From: Cervus elaphus
Lineage: Eukaryota > Chordata > Mammalia > Artiodactyla > Cervidae
Length of the DNA: 64,000 nucleotides
NCBI RefSeq assembly: GCF_910594005.1
Contig: NC_057816.1
Coordinates: forward strand, 40,601,797-40,665,796
Direction of reading: 5' to 3'
The position numbers and the translations under genes are program-made. Positions 31,791 to 42,294 of this stretch are shown here, one piece after another. Below the pieces are notes generated by a model. That model saw only the letters and a program-made list of their open reading frames with translations. It searched no databases and was not told the origin of the DNA. Position 1 is the first letter of the stretch. Every line of letters begins with the position of its first letter.

Positions 31791-32435
31791 TAAATACAAG
31801 CTACATCTAAGTCTGAAGATTCACAGAGCTAACCTGATCACCTTTATGACCTTGTTTCTCATGTTAAGGAACCTGCAATCTGGTTGATGGGAAAAAAAAT
31901 CCACATGAAAAAGAACAGAATAATACTGAAAATGCATAACAGAGTGTTAATTTGAGTGTTAAAAATATAGTACTAATGTCAGCTTCCTTTTGGCTGTCAA
32001 ATTCGACCTTACTCATCAATGTGATACCTTTCGGAAATGGAGAGAAGGAAGGATTAAACACCATACCTAAATCAGGGCAGGACATTTACCCCTTTGGTGG
32101 AAGGCTAGTGAGCTGACCAACCCTTGTCCCCTTTGTGACTCACAGTAGTTCGTAGCAACGAATCATTTCTCCAGGGAATGAGCTCTTCCGTATAAGTAGA
32201 TTTTCCAGTATAATTAATTGTACCTTCTTAAGTGCTAAAAAATCCAATATTTTTGGACAAAAATTAAAAATAAAATTGTTTACATTATCTATTTCACACC
32301 CCAGACTTCAAACACACATCTTCCTTTAAATCTCTAGTGCTAAAGAAGCACAGTGCCTGGCGTCTACTCAAGGTTCCATAAACATTTGGCTAAACTGCAG
32401 TGTATGATATGCACCTATTTCTACCTTCCTAAGGA
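31791..32435. other. unique DNA, nothing recognised
   Basis: No repeat, RNA gene or domain-bearing frame was seen. Confidence 0.5.
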
Positions 32436-32437
32436 GT

Positions 32438-32577
32438 GTCGGGAAGATGCCCTGAAGGAGGGCCCGGCCTCCAGTATTCTTGCCTGGAGAATCTCCATGG
32501 ACAGAGGAGCCTGGGGGATTTTATAGTCCATGGGGTGGCAAAGAGCTGGACACAACTGAGGCAACTGAGCATGCAAG
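32438..32577 (+). mobile_element. Bov-tA SINE, 5'-truncated
   Basis: It begins after the head at 'gtcgggaagatgccctgaag', then core 'ctccagtattcttgcctgg' to 'caactgaggcaactgagc'. The head is missing. Confidence 0.85.
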
Positions 32578-32634
32578 TAGAATTTAATGAATATGATCCA
32601 ACCTTATCTTAATGACTACCATCCTTACTCTTTC

Positions 32635-33690
32635 TTTAAAATTATTTTAATTGGAGGCTAATTACGTTATAATATTGTATTGGTTTTGCCATACATTGAC
32701 ATGAATCCACCATGGATTTACATGTGTTCCCCATCCTGAATCCCCTCCCACCTCCCTCCCCATCCCATCCCTCTGGGTCATCCCAGTGCACCAGCCCCGA
32801 GCATCCTGTCTCATGCATCGAACTAGACTGGCGATTCATTTCACATGTGACAATATACATGTTTCAATGCCATTCTCCCAAACCATCCCGCCCTCGCCCT
32901 CTCCCACAGAGTCCAAAAGACTGTTCTATACATTTGCGTCTCTTTTGCTGTCTTGCATACAGGGTTATCGTTACCATCTTTCTAAATTCCATATATATGT
33001 GTTAGTACACTGTATTGGTGTTTTTCTTTCTGGCTTACTTCACTCTGTATAATAGGCTCCAGTTTCATCCATCTCATTAGAACAGATTCAAATGAATTCT
33101 TTTTAATGGCTGAGTAATATTCCATTGTGTATATGTACCACAGCTTCCTTATCCATTCGTCTGCTGATGGACATCTAGGTTGCTTCCATGTCCTGGCTAT
33201 TATAAACAGTGCTGCATGAACATTGGGGTACATGTGTCTCTTTCAGATCTGGTTTCCTTGGTGTGTATGCCCAGTAGGGGGATTGCTGGGTCACATGGCG
33301 GTTCTATTTCCAGTTTTTTAAGGAATCTCCACACTGTTCTCCATAGTGGCTGTACTAGTTTGCATTCCCACCAACAGTGTAAGAGGGTTCCCTTTTCTCC
33401 ACACCCTCTCCACCATTTATTGCTTGTAGACTTTTGGATAGCAGCCATCCTGACTGGCGTGTAATGGTACCTCATTGTGGTTTTGATTTGCATTTCTCTG
33501 ATAATGAGTGATGTTGAGCATCTTTTCATGTGTTTGTTAGCCATCTGTATGTCTGCTTTGGAGAAATGTCTGTGTAGTTCTTTGGCCTACTTTTTGATTG
33601 GGTCATTTATTTTTCCGGAATTGAGCTTCAGGACTTGCTTGTATATTTTTGAGATTAATTGTCAGTTGCTTCATTTGCTCTGAACAAAAT
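32635..33690 (-). mobile_element. L1 LINE, 5'-truncated, about 1 kb, minus
   Basis: The 3' end lies at the left ('ttggaggctaattacgttat', 'ttgccatacattgacatg'), then the pyrimidine-rich inverted 3' UTR, then the inverted end of ORF2 rightwards to about 33690. Low divergence suggests a fairly young ruminant L1. It is inactive by truncation. Its left end matches the short insertions at 22219 and 54927. Confidence 0.93.
32982..33544 (-). pseudogene. L1 ORF2 C-terminal remnant, frameshifted
   Basis: Two overlapping minus frames, 33544-33200 and 33233-32982, carry consecutive parts of the L1 ORF2 C-terminus: 'WWRGCGEKGTLLHCWWECK' and 'LWRTVWRFLKKLEIEPP' in the first, then 'SADEWIRKLWYIYTMEYY' in the second. 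A frameshift near 33200-33233 separates them. The endonuclease and RT domains are absent; only the cysteine-rich C-terminal region is left. Confidence 0.9.
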
Positions 33691-34020
33691 AACTACATCA
33701 CCTCCTGTGAGTTAAGTCCTCTGAAGCTATCTGCCTTCATAAAATGAGTGCAGACAGGTGATCGTTTGTTTTTCAGCTTTTTTAAAGAAAGTTTTTCATC
33801 TCCTCTCATATCACGTTGTCAGTGATCACTGCTAGCTGTTACCATATGGTCACCTTTCAGGATCTTCTCTTTCCTAATCTGTCATGAGCCAGGAAATGAG
33901 AGAGCCCATTCATTGGGATGATTTCTAAAAATAAGAGTCATCAGGCTCTGTGCCGGGGACTCTAGGGCTGCCTTCAGAATAAATCAAACAAGTTGTGTTG
34001 CTTGGTTCCTTGGAGGCTCA
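33691..34020. other. unique DNA, nothing recognised
   Basis: No element was recognised. Confidence 0.45.
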
Positions 34021-34031
34021 GCTTTCATTAG

Positions 34032-34198
34032 CATGCTCAGTTGCTTTGATCAGTCTGACTGTTTGCAACCCTTTGGACTGTAACCCGCCAGGCTGCTCTG
34101 TCCATGGAATTCTCCAGGCAAGAATACTGGAGTGGGTTGCCATTTCCTTCTCCAGGGGATCTTCCCCACCCAGGGATCGCACCTGGGTCTCCTGCATT
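34032..34198 (-). mobile_element. Bov-tA SINE, minus, head shortened
   Basis: Inverted core 'ccctttggactgtaacccgcc' to 'tgggtctcctgcatt'; the outermost part of the head is missing. Flanks 'gctttcattag' (34021-34031) and 'gctttcatttag' (34199-34210) form a target duplication, so the shortening happened at insertion. Confidence 0.9.
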
Positions 34199-34210
34199 GC
34201 TTTCATTTAG

Positions 34211-34720
34211 TCGTTAAAAAATATGTATCGAGTCCCTCTTTGTGGGCCAGTCACTGGTCTAGGGGGCAACACTGAAATGAAAAACTGGCACAAAGGACTT
34301 TATTCTGCAGGATATCCCAGTTGGGGGACAGATAAAAAGGAATAAACATTGTAAGTTAGCAATGAATTCATCAGTGCTAGGAAAAAAAAAAAAAACAACT
34401 CAGATGGGATATGGAAGATCTGGAGTGAGCAGGTCATGGCATTACAAGGTTGGTCCAGGCTGGCCTCTATGAAAGTGAGAGTGGAAGGAGGTGCGGGAGT
34501 TTGCCGAGCAGCTGTCAGGAAGAACCAGGTTCCAGGCAGGGAGTAAAGCAGAGCAAAGCCCATAAAGCCAGAGGGGAGAAGAGCAAGGGGACCAGCGCGA
34601 CTGAAGAGGCAAGACAAGCGGAAGGCAGCAGGAGGAGAGGCTGGTTTGGGAGGGGACGCAAGCAGGGCCTCATAGGCCGTTGGGTTTTCCTGGTGAGGCA
34701 GAGGTCGTGGCTCCATTTTT
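34211..34720 (-). repeat. ancient L2-like remnant
   Basis: 'gagtccctctttgtgggccag', 'tctagggggcaacactgaaatg' and 'agcagggcctcatagg' follow an L2-like element in reverse. A poly-A run lies at about 34381-34395. Confidence 0.5.
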
Positions 34721-34781
34721 CAGATGAACCAACTCAAGATCAGGGAGTTTTTCAAAAAATAATTTTATTTATTTATGCATT

Positions 34782-34878
34782 TTCCCTTGTAGCTCAGTCA
34801 GTAAAGAGTCTGCCTGCAATGCAGGAACCTGTCTCCTGCACTGGCAGGCGGATTCTTTACCACTGAGCCACCAGGGAA
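34782..34878. repeat. head-to-head inverted Bov-tA heads
   Basis: The left arm 34782-34826 is a plus-strand tRNA-like head; the right arm 34834-34878 is the same head inverted. The arms match at about 39 of 45 positions around a 7-base spacer. Neither arm carries a Bov-A core. This is either two truncated insertions or an old fold-back product. Confidence 0.85.
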
Positions 34879-34884
34879 ACCCCA

Positions 34885-36622
34885 AGGTCAGGGAATTTAA
34901 GCATCACTTGGAGGCATCAGTGATCCCTGTAAGCGCTTGTCACACTGCTTCCCTTTGTGGGGGGGTCTTCTCTTTTCTAATATGTTAGAATACAGGTCTT
35001 CTCTTTTCTAGTATGGTCAGGCTTTATGCAACGGAATTCAGTGTCTGAAGTCAGGGCTTTGGATGAGAAATGCACTCCTCTTCCAGATGCAGGAAGAAGG
35101 TCGATTACACGGAACTGAACAATCACTTAAGGAAATTGATCACGTGATGCATATGCACATTAATGCTGCTGATTACACAAGAAAGGGTCACCTTAGAGGC
35201 ACCTCCACCAGGTAATGCCCTTTGAGGGGTTAAGTTTCAGCTACTTACATACCATAGTATAATATATCTTTCTCCTGATCAGATATTTTATAATTCAGTC
35301 ATTTTGCTAACTCAGCCAATCTCTGCTCTCCAGGGTCTTAGTCCAATTTCCTGAGGTTTTACATAATGGGATCCATCTGCCCGAGGGTCACTTGTCTGAG
35401 TACATTTTCCCATCAGAGCATGAGGGTTCTCAGGCCTTGTGATTGGTTAAATAATGCTAACGTCCAAGCTCTTGACTAGGCCTCCTCGGAAGTAAGGTCT
35501 GCATTTGGATCCACGGCACAGTGAAGAGAACTCTTTCGGACCTTGTGGAGAAGTGTACAGAACCAAAATGCTTCTGTTTTCAAGACCGGCACAGGGTATC
35601 AAAAACCACCTATCTGTGTCAACTCCAAATTTTTCCATAATTGCTTTGGGAAGATTGTTTGCCTACTTGAAATATGTTCTTTGAGGTTAATAAAAGGAGC
35701 GAAATCACCATTTTCAACCATTTCAACCCAGCACCAATGGAAAGAAAAACAGTGTTTTTATTGGCACAGAACTCATGGGACTTAAGAACAATAAAGGTCA
35801 ACTGCATCGTATTTTTAAACTTTTTTCCCCTTAGTCTTGGCTAATCTGTAAGCAAGATTCTCAGAATTCTTAAACAAAAATGCACAACTTCGAATTGTTT
35901 ACAATTTGTCTGAGAATTTCTCTTGGGTAATCAACAGGGTATCACTTCTCAAAGTTTTTACTTTTTTTTTCCCCTTAAGTACTTTAAAATTCAGGGCTTT
36001 CTTTCCTCACTTAGTCATTGTTTTTGAAAAACCAAATTCCCAAACTTTAAACTTGTGTTTGCAAACAGTGATTTATTCAAGTTCAAGTTAACCTAAAATG
36101 TAAGTTTAAGGTCAAGTTAGTCCAACTTCTTAGCGTAATTTAATAACAAAGTTTTAGAGGATTTCAGAACAAGCAACATTCAAATCATAATTACAATCTA
36201 GATTGGAATAACTGGGAGAGGGAAGGTCTGCATGAGACTTAAAAAAATCAAAATATTAAAATATTTGTGGAATGTGTTTTTATACAGAGGAAAATGAAAC
36301 CTTTAAAGCAAAAAAAAAAAAAAGGAGTTACTGCTTTCTTTTAATAGAGCTATGGATTTTAAGAATTTATAGGAGGTCTGTGAATCATCTAATCTAGAGA
36401 TAACAAGTTTTAACTGGAAGCCAACCTCAATCAGTGGTAAGCGGGTGCTGGGAGCTCCGTGATAAATACTGAGAAGTCTCATCTGAGTTCAGCCAGCAGT
36501 GTTATGATTGATTAACAGTGTCTGCCAAGGCCAAGGGAGGATGTGGAAGGCTGCAGGACATAGAAAGGACATGTGTGGAAAGACATATTCCAGATACCTT
36601 TCACTGACCCAGTCTAACCTAC
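34885..36622. other. unique DNA, 1.7 kb, nothing recognised apart from a microduplication
   Basis: This is one of the longest unbroken unique stretches here. A 21-bp segment is repeated with one mismatch at 34964-34984 and 34995-35015 (period 31 bp). A poly-A run lies at about 36311-36323. No gene is called. Confidence 0.5.
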
Positions 36623-36730
36623 AACCTTGACAAAGGAGGAATCTGAGGCTACAAAGAAATTGTCTGCCAATGGTCACACTGCTAGTTTGTGACAGAGCCA
36701 GAATTAAAGCTTAGCAGTTTGGATTCTCAT
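36623..36730 (-). repeat. MIR SINE fragment, minus
   Basis: 'gaatctgaggctacaaagaaat', 'tggtcacactgctagtttg' and 'tgacagagccagaattaaag' match inverted MIR. Confidence 0.75.
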
Positions 36731-36869
36731 CTGAGATTCTTCTATCAATGGAAGTCATTTAGAAATGTATTACAAACTTTCCTGCCATGGTCAATAGATT
36801 AAAGGAAGTCGCTTGCCATATCCAGCGACGCCACAGGGTGACAGGGGTGCACAACGCTGCTTGCAGCCC

Positions 36870-37085
36870 GGGGCTTTCCGGGTGGCGCTAGTGGTTTAAG
36901 AACCTGCCTGCCGATGCAGGAGAAGTAGGAGACGTGGGTTTGATCTCTGGGTTGGGAAGATCCCCTGGAAGAGGGCAGGCAACCCACCCCAGTATTCTTG
37001 CCTGGAGAATCCCACATACAGGGGAGCCTGGCGGGCTACAGTCCATGGGGTCACAAAGACTCAGACACGACTGAAGTGATTTAGC
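36870..37085 (+). mobile_element. Bov-tA SINE
   Basis: Head 'gggctttccgggtggcgctag', B-box-like 'gggtttgatctctgggttgg', core to 'cacgactgaagtgatttagc'. Confidence 0.93.
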
Positions 37086-37519
37086 ACGCACGGGTGCTCT
37101 CATGAACTGAGAGTGCCTGAAAAGTGTTTGTTAAAACAAGTGGCTTTCTTGTAGACCTGGTATACCTCTGATTCAGTGCAGAGTGGGGTCTCGGCACTTG
37201 CTTTTATCAAGCGCTCAGGAGGTCTGTAGAGCACAATCTGTAACGCACCGAGTGCCGTCTTTCCCTTCTGCCAGCCCCGTTCTCTGGTTTTCCATTTCAC
37301 CTGCCCTGCATACCATCGCTTTTGTCTGGTCCCTTTTTCCCTCCATCCACATTCTTTGATGCTTTCTTCTGTCCTAGCTTTTTGGTGGAGCTACTTTTGT
37401 TCCTGGTTCCCCCTGCCATTATCAGCCTCTTTTTTGTTTAGTGAACTGACCCATCCCAGGCTGTTTTCCCAGCCGTGTCTGTGGAACCTTTCAGCAACTC
37501 CCACCGTGCCCCCTGGAAG
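37086..37519. other. unique DNA, nothing recognised
   Basis: Pyrimidine-rich in 37310-37450. No element or exon was recognised. Confidence 0.45.
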
Positions 37520-37825
37520 CACAGACGCTGATGTAGGCTGTTGGGGTTCAAGTCCTGACTCCACCTCTCATCGGAAGTGTCACTTCGGGTAAATGACTTC
37601 ACCTCTCTATGCCTCAGCTGCCAGATCTATAAACTGGAAATAATACTAGTATCTACTTCGTGGCATTATTATGAGGACTAATTTAAATGAAGTTAACAAA
37701 AGGTAACGGGGTCACAAGAGTCGGACACAAGGACTAAACCACAACACAAAACAACGTGCTTAAAACAGGGTCTGGTACGTTAACGTGCCATTAAGTCTTC
37801 ACTATTCTTACTACTGTTATTGATG
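37520..37825 (+). repeat. MIR SINE, split by a tiny Bov-A/BovB tail
   Basis: 'ggggttcaagtcctgactcc', 'tatgcctcagctgccagatc', 'aaataatactagtatctac' and 'attattatgaggactaattt' on the left; 'gtgcttaaaacagggtctgg' on the right. About 48 bp of ruminant SINE/LINE tail sit in between. Confidence 0.8.
37707..37755 (+). mobile_element. 48-bp Bov-A/BovB 3' tail insertion
   Basis: 'ggggtcacaagagtcggacac' is the end of the shared Bov-A/BovB 3' region, followed by an A/C-rich tail. It lies inside a MIR, between bases that are adjacent in MIR. Confidence 0.75.
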
Positions 37826-38492
37826 TCACACTGTTTGAGGCTACCAGACAGTGAAGAGTCAAATGACCAAGGCACTGTTACAGAAATAACAGCTTAATCC
37901 ACAGTTCAATCGATAGATCATTCCACAGGTACCTCTATGGGCTCTTCCAGCAAGCAGTGATCAAATGTTCTGTGTGCCCAGATGTGTCATGGACATATGT
38001 TTTCCCCAGGGGTTATAAATGCCCTTTAAAAATACAGGAACACCTTTGGAGTGCCTGTCCAGATCAAAATCACCCCCGATCACCAACACACGCCTGTTCA
38101 CCGTCCCCCAGCCCTGATGCAGAGAGTGATCCTTCTCTCTAGTCACTGACCGGACCAGGGTGGCCACCTGACTCATGCTGGACAGAGCAATTCTTTCTTT
38201 GATAACTTAGTATTAGAACTAAGAGGTGGCTTTATGTCTTTGAGGCTGGAAGTTTAATATAAACTTGGGAGCTGTGGAGCAATTATGTTTCCCACAATGA
38301 GAAACTGTGAAGTAGAAGATGTTGGCTTATTAGCAATAAGAGAACAGAGAAGCTAGCAGATTTCTGAGGACCTACCAGCCCCCGGTCCCAGTATTCCCTT
38401 GGGCCTGCCTGAATTCCACTGACTGGCTCTGTCTGGCCAATATGTGTATAGCTTTCGATTCTCTGTTTTTCTTAATTTAGATCAAGTTTGTG
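37826..38492. other. unique DNA, nothing recognised
   Basis: No repeat or gene could be supported. Confidence 0.5.
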
Positions 38493-38502
38493 TTTCTGCT
38501 TG

Positions 38503-38632
38503 CCTTCGTGTGTGTGTGTGTGTGGCCATACCACACAGCATGTCAGATCTCAGTTCCCTGACCAGAGATGGAACCCACACCCCCTACAGTGGAAGTGCAG
38601 AGTCTTAACCACTGGACCACCAGGGAAGCCCA
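38503..38632 (-). mobile_element. CHR-type SINE, minus, with (gt)n in place of poly-T
   Basis: (gt)n at about 38509-38523, 'ggccataccacacagcatgtc', 'tcagttccctgaccagag' and inverted head 'accactggaccaccagggaag'. Target duplication 'tctgcttg' at 38495-38502 and 38635-38642. Confidence 0.92.
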
Positions 38633-38642
38633 TCTCTGCTTG

Positions 38643-39273
38643 TTTTAATAAGCAGAGATCTAGGATCTCCTTTCACTAGCGCTGGCTATGAAATCTGTAG
38701 ATTCTCAGACAGATGCCGGCAACCCAATAAACATAAACTCAAATAAAAATAATATGCTTACCAGATAAATAGCTTTGGGACCACTCCCTATATCCCTTCT
38801 CCAGTGCCCCATCTAACCAGATTGCTGTCCTGGGCCACTCTTAATACAGAGTTTCTGGAGCTGCTACTGTTCATGGGAACATTTGAGATAATTGGCATAG
38901 GAAACAAAGATTGACTTCATCGGTTAAAAGAGCCCACAAAGAAAACTCAGCTGATTATGTTGAATGAGTACATTTTACTGGTTGGTTAAACGGTGAACAG
39001 AATGAATGAATGTTTGTGAAATCTACTGCCCTTCTGCCTTTCTCTGCTATTTCCCTCTGATTCTTCTGAGCTTCTATGTTGGCACTGGATGGAGGAATAG
39101 AGAAAGGGCGCCCGGGCTGTTCTGAGGGTACACCATGTTATGCCCCACATACTGCCGTGGGGATGTTGGCTTTCATTTGAGTGGACGGTATTGCAAAGGT
39201 ACACAGAAAAGAGGAAATGAAGCCTGTGGAGCCCTGCAAGTGGGTGAGCAATGTGGGGTAGAGAGGTTTAGAA
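38643..39273. other. unique DNA, nothing recognised
   Basis: No element was recognised. Confidence 0.45.
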
Positions 39274-39300
39274 GATGACATGCCCCGGCCCCCAACAAAA

Positions 39301-39431
39301 GGAATCTCCTGGTTGCCCAGTGGTTAGGGCTCTGCGCTTTCGCTGCTGAGGGCGCAGGTTCAATCCCTGGTTGGGGATCTAAGATCCTGCAAGCAGCAAT
39401 GCAGCCAAAAAAAAAAAAAAAGAAAGAAAAG
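39301..39431 (+). mobile_element. CHR-type SINE, short form
   Basis: 'ggaatctcctggttgcccag', 'caggttcaatccctggttgg', 'ggatctaagatcctgcaagc', and poly-A. 'gatgacatgc' occurs at 39274-39283 and 39432-39441; if this is the target duplication, 17 extra bases lie between it and the SINE head. Confidence 0.88.
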
Positions 39432-39441
39432 GATGACATGC

Positions 39442-39945
39442 TGAGGGGCATGAATGTCGTCCCGAACTCATGAACATCTTCGATCTTGTTCAGAATTATA
39501 AGAACCACTGTTGTTTTTCAATATTTTAAATAAAACATTCTCTCTCTCTCCTCGTATTAAAAAAAAAAAATCCAAATCCTAGAACAGGAATTTTATACAG
39601 AATAGAAAGTACAAGAATCTCCTACCCACATTGCTAAATGCCTTACTGGACATGACTACATTTGGTTATCATGGTATGTGTCTGAAAAAGCTTTACTAGA
39701 AGACTCAGCTCCCTGGGTTTGGGGACTGCATTTACAGAGCACAGTGACTTCTCTCCTGCAGCACAATCAGGGGGTGGGAATACACACGTATATTTCACAC
39801 ATTCTGGGTAACCCGAAGACCACAAGGAACACTATAATTTGTCTGAAACACAGGGAGCAGCGGTGAATTTACAGTGCCTTGGGGCCATCACTGTGTATCA
39901 CTGGCTGGCAAGCACGCAACTGCCAGCTCATGTCTGGGAAGAATA
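39442..39945. other. unique DNA, nothing recognised
   Basis: A short (tc)n run at about 39539-39550 and a poly-A run near 39558 only. Confidence 0.45.
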
Positions 39946-39947
39946 TG

Positions 39948-40035
39948 ATTCCAGAGTCACACAGACCTGGGTTTGAAACTCACTCTGACAGTTACCTGTT
40001 GGCTTAACTTGTCTGTGACTCCAGTTTCTCATCCA
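39948..40035 (+). repeat. MIR SINE fragment
   Basis: 'gagtcacacagacctgggtttg' and 'ctgtgactccagtttctcatcc' follow MIR order. Confidence 0.65.
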
Positions 40036-40200
40036 TTTATTCATCCACTCAAGAAATCTTCACTGAAAGCTTCCTGTGTGCCAGACCTCGTGGCAGGCAT
40101 AGCAGAGGCAGTGGTCAGCAGGAGACCCCGTGCCCGCCCTCATGAAGGCAGTCTAATTTGGAAGGCACATATTGAATCAAGATTCACAAACATAAAACTG
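40036..40200 (-). repeat. L2 LINE 3' end, minus
   Basis: 'tttattcatccactcaag', 'cttcctgtgtgccagacctc', 'cccgccctcatgaaggcag' match inverted L2. Confidence 0.6.
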
Positions 40201-40249
40201 AAACCAAGGGGAAGGGCTGCGTAGTTTATTAGGGCCAAGATCCTGGAAC

Positions 40250-40475
40250 AAAACTGTTGAAGTTCAAAGTCTTGTTCTTTTACCTACTAGCTGAGTGGCA
40301 CCTTGAGTATGTTATTTCAACTTCCCTATGCCTTAGTTTCATTATCTGTAAAGTGGGAATAATATCAGCATCTACACAAGGTTGTCGTGAGGATTAAATC
40401 TTGAAACTGTGATTAAATCTTAGAACTGTGCTGGCACATGGTAAGTGCTATCTAAGGGTTTGCTATTATCATTAA
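40250..40475 (+). repeat. MIR SINE with internal 19-bp tandem duplication
   Basis: 'tagctgagtggcaccttgag', 'ccttagtttcattatctgtaa', 'gtcgtgaggattaaatc', 'ctggcacatggtaagtgc'. 40392-40410 and 40411-40429 are tandem copies matching at 17 of 19 positions. Confidence 0.85.
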
Positions 40476-40815
40476 CCGCAGGAAGTGCTATGTAGGAAAG
40501 ACATAGCACAATGACGATATGATGGAAGGCCCTGAGCACCTGGTGGGATTCAGGAAAGGCTTCCTGTCCCATTTATTAAATTATGATCCTCAAACCTACT
40601 CCTCTACAGCGTGCCTTGTGATCTGGGGGGCCAGGACTCTGCAAACTACATTTTGTGCTTTGCAAACTGCTTTTATGTTGGGCTTTTCCAAGAGGGCATG
40701 ATGGAGGGAGACGGAAAGCCTGGAGAGGGGAGAGACAGAACCTGCTCCTTTCTTTCTGATGTCCCTGGGCCTCTTGTATCTGTGGGTGGCACCTGGGCAA
40801 GGCCAAGTGAAAAGT
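40476..40815. other. unique DNA; possible hAT-like scrap near 40600-40700
   Basis: 'ggactctgcaaactacattttg' vaguely resembles an old DNA transposon. No firm call is made. Confidence 0.3.
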
Positions 40816-40817
40816 GA

Positions 40818-41027
40818 AAGTGTTAGTCACTCAGTCGTGTCTGACTCTTTGTGACCCCCATGGACTGCAACCCACTAGGCTCCTCTGTCCTTGGAATTCT
40901 CCAGGCAAGAATACTGGAGTGGGTTGCCATTCCCTTCTCCAGGGGATCTTCCCAACTCAGGGATCGAAGCCGGATCTCCCGCATTGCAGGTGGATTCTTT
41001 ACCATCTGACATGCCAGGGAAGCCCGT
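40818..41027 (-). mobile_element. Bov-tA SINE, minus
   Basis: 'gtgttagtcactcagtcgtg' at the left, inverted core, and inverted head ending 'ctgacatgccagggaagccc'. Confidence 0.93.
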
Positions 41028-41317
41028 GGAAAGCCAAGGCCTCTTCACTTGCACAGTAGTGACTCCTTCCCACGGCAGCAGCATGGGAGAGTGTTCGGTC
41101 TTCCTACTACTCATGGAACCAGCTTCCTCACACCCCACCTCAGAGGCAGCAGCACCAGCCTCAGCTGCTCCCTTCTCAGAGGTCTGGGTTGCAGGCCCTT
41201 GGGTCGCTTCTTTAAGCATCTAAGTTTTCTTAACTTCAATTTGTGTTTCTGCAGTCCCAGAGTGGGTAGCTGCGCTCACAGCTGTTACCTCTGTGATGCC
41301 AAAGAGCACAGATAGTC

Positions 41318-41625
41318 AAATTTCTTCTGTAAAGGCAGGGTAGTAAATATGTCAGACTTTGTCGGCCACATGCCTTTAAAAAAAATTTATTTATTTTTTA
41401 TTTTTTTGCGGCATGTGAGATCTTAGTTTGCTGACCAGGGATCAAGCCCACGTCCCTTACATTGGGAGGCAGATGCTCAACCACTGGACCACCAGGGAAG
41501 TCCCACTTTTTAGAAAAATAACAACTATTAACAACTATAAAAAGTATTCTTAGCTAACTGGTCACACAAAAACAGATCCTGAGCTGGATTTGGCCCACGG
41601 GCTGTAGTTTCCAACCTCTCTTCTG
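41318..41625. repeat. hAT-Charlie-type DNA transposon remnant split by CHR
   Basis: Left: 'cttctgtaaaggcagggtag', 'taaatatgtcagactttg', 'tcggccacatg'. Right: 'gagctggatttggcccacgg', 'gctgtagtttccaacctc'. These are the two ends of a common old non-autonomous element with 'ggcccgcgggcc'-like ends. The subfamily is not resolved. Confidence 0.55.
41378..41503 (-). mobile_element. CHR-type SINE, minus
   Basis: An A/T-rich start, 'gcggcatgtgagatcttag', 'gctgaccagggatcaagccc' and inverted head 'accactggaccaccagggaag'. It is inserted in a hAT remnant. Confidence 0.88.
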
Positions 41626-41750
41626 TTATCTACTTTATAACACGACACTTAATTTATAAAATACTGTGTTATAGCCCACTGGTTCAAATAACTGGTATGG
41701 TTTCAGTCTCCTGCCTAGACACTGACTGTTACACTTTCCTCGGGATCTGA

Positions 41751-41958
41751 CGAAGTGAAGTCACTCAGTCCTGTTCAACTCTTTGCGACCCCATGGGCAG
41801 TAGCTTAAAAGGCTCCTCTGTCCATGGAATTTTCCAGGCAAGAATACTGGAGTGGGTTGCCATATCCTTTTCCAGGGGATCTTCCCAACTCAGGGATTGA
41901 ACCTGGGTCTCCTGCATTGCAGGCAGACACTTTACCGTCTGAGCCACCAGGGAAGCCC
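41751..41958 (-). mobile_element. Bov-tA SINE, minus
   Basis: Inverted core 'ggcaagaatactggagtggg', inverted head ending 'ctgagccaccagggaagccc'. Target duplication 'tcctcgggatctga' (41737-41750) and 'tccttggatctga' (41959-41971). Confidence 0.94.
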
Positions 41959-42069
41959 TCCTTGGATCTGAAGGAAATGGTAAAGGGTAAAGGCTAAGGT
42001 TTGGGGGGTGGGAGAAGGGGTCCCAGGAGAGGGGAGCACGGGTGTAAGTGCCCTGCTGAGGGCGGGCAT

Positions 42070-42294
42070 GCACACGTGCTAGGTCATTCAGTCGTGTCTG
42101 ACTCTTTGCGATCTCATGGATTGTAAGCCACTAGGCTCCTCTGTTCAAGGGGGTTCTCCAGGCAAGCATACTGGAGTGCGTTGCCATGCTCTCCTCCAGG
42201 GGATCTTCCTGACCCAGGGGTCGAACCCACGTCTCATTATGTCTCCTGCACCGGCAGACGGGTTCTTTATCATTAGCGCCATCTGGGAAGTCCG
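42070..42294 (-). mobile_element. Bov-tA SINE, minus
   Basis: 'gtcattcagtcgtgtctgac' through inverted head ending 'gccatctgggaagtcc'. Target duplication 'gagggcgggca' (42058-42068) and 'gagggtgggca' (42297-42307). Confidence 0.93.

Noticed and set aside
33200..33544. Protein-like minus-strand frame with a Cys-rich motif as a host gene
   Set aside because: It is the C-terminus of L1 ORF2 in a truncated L1 copy with a frameshift, not a host gene.
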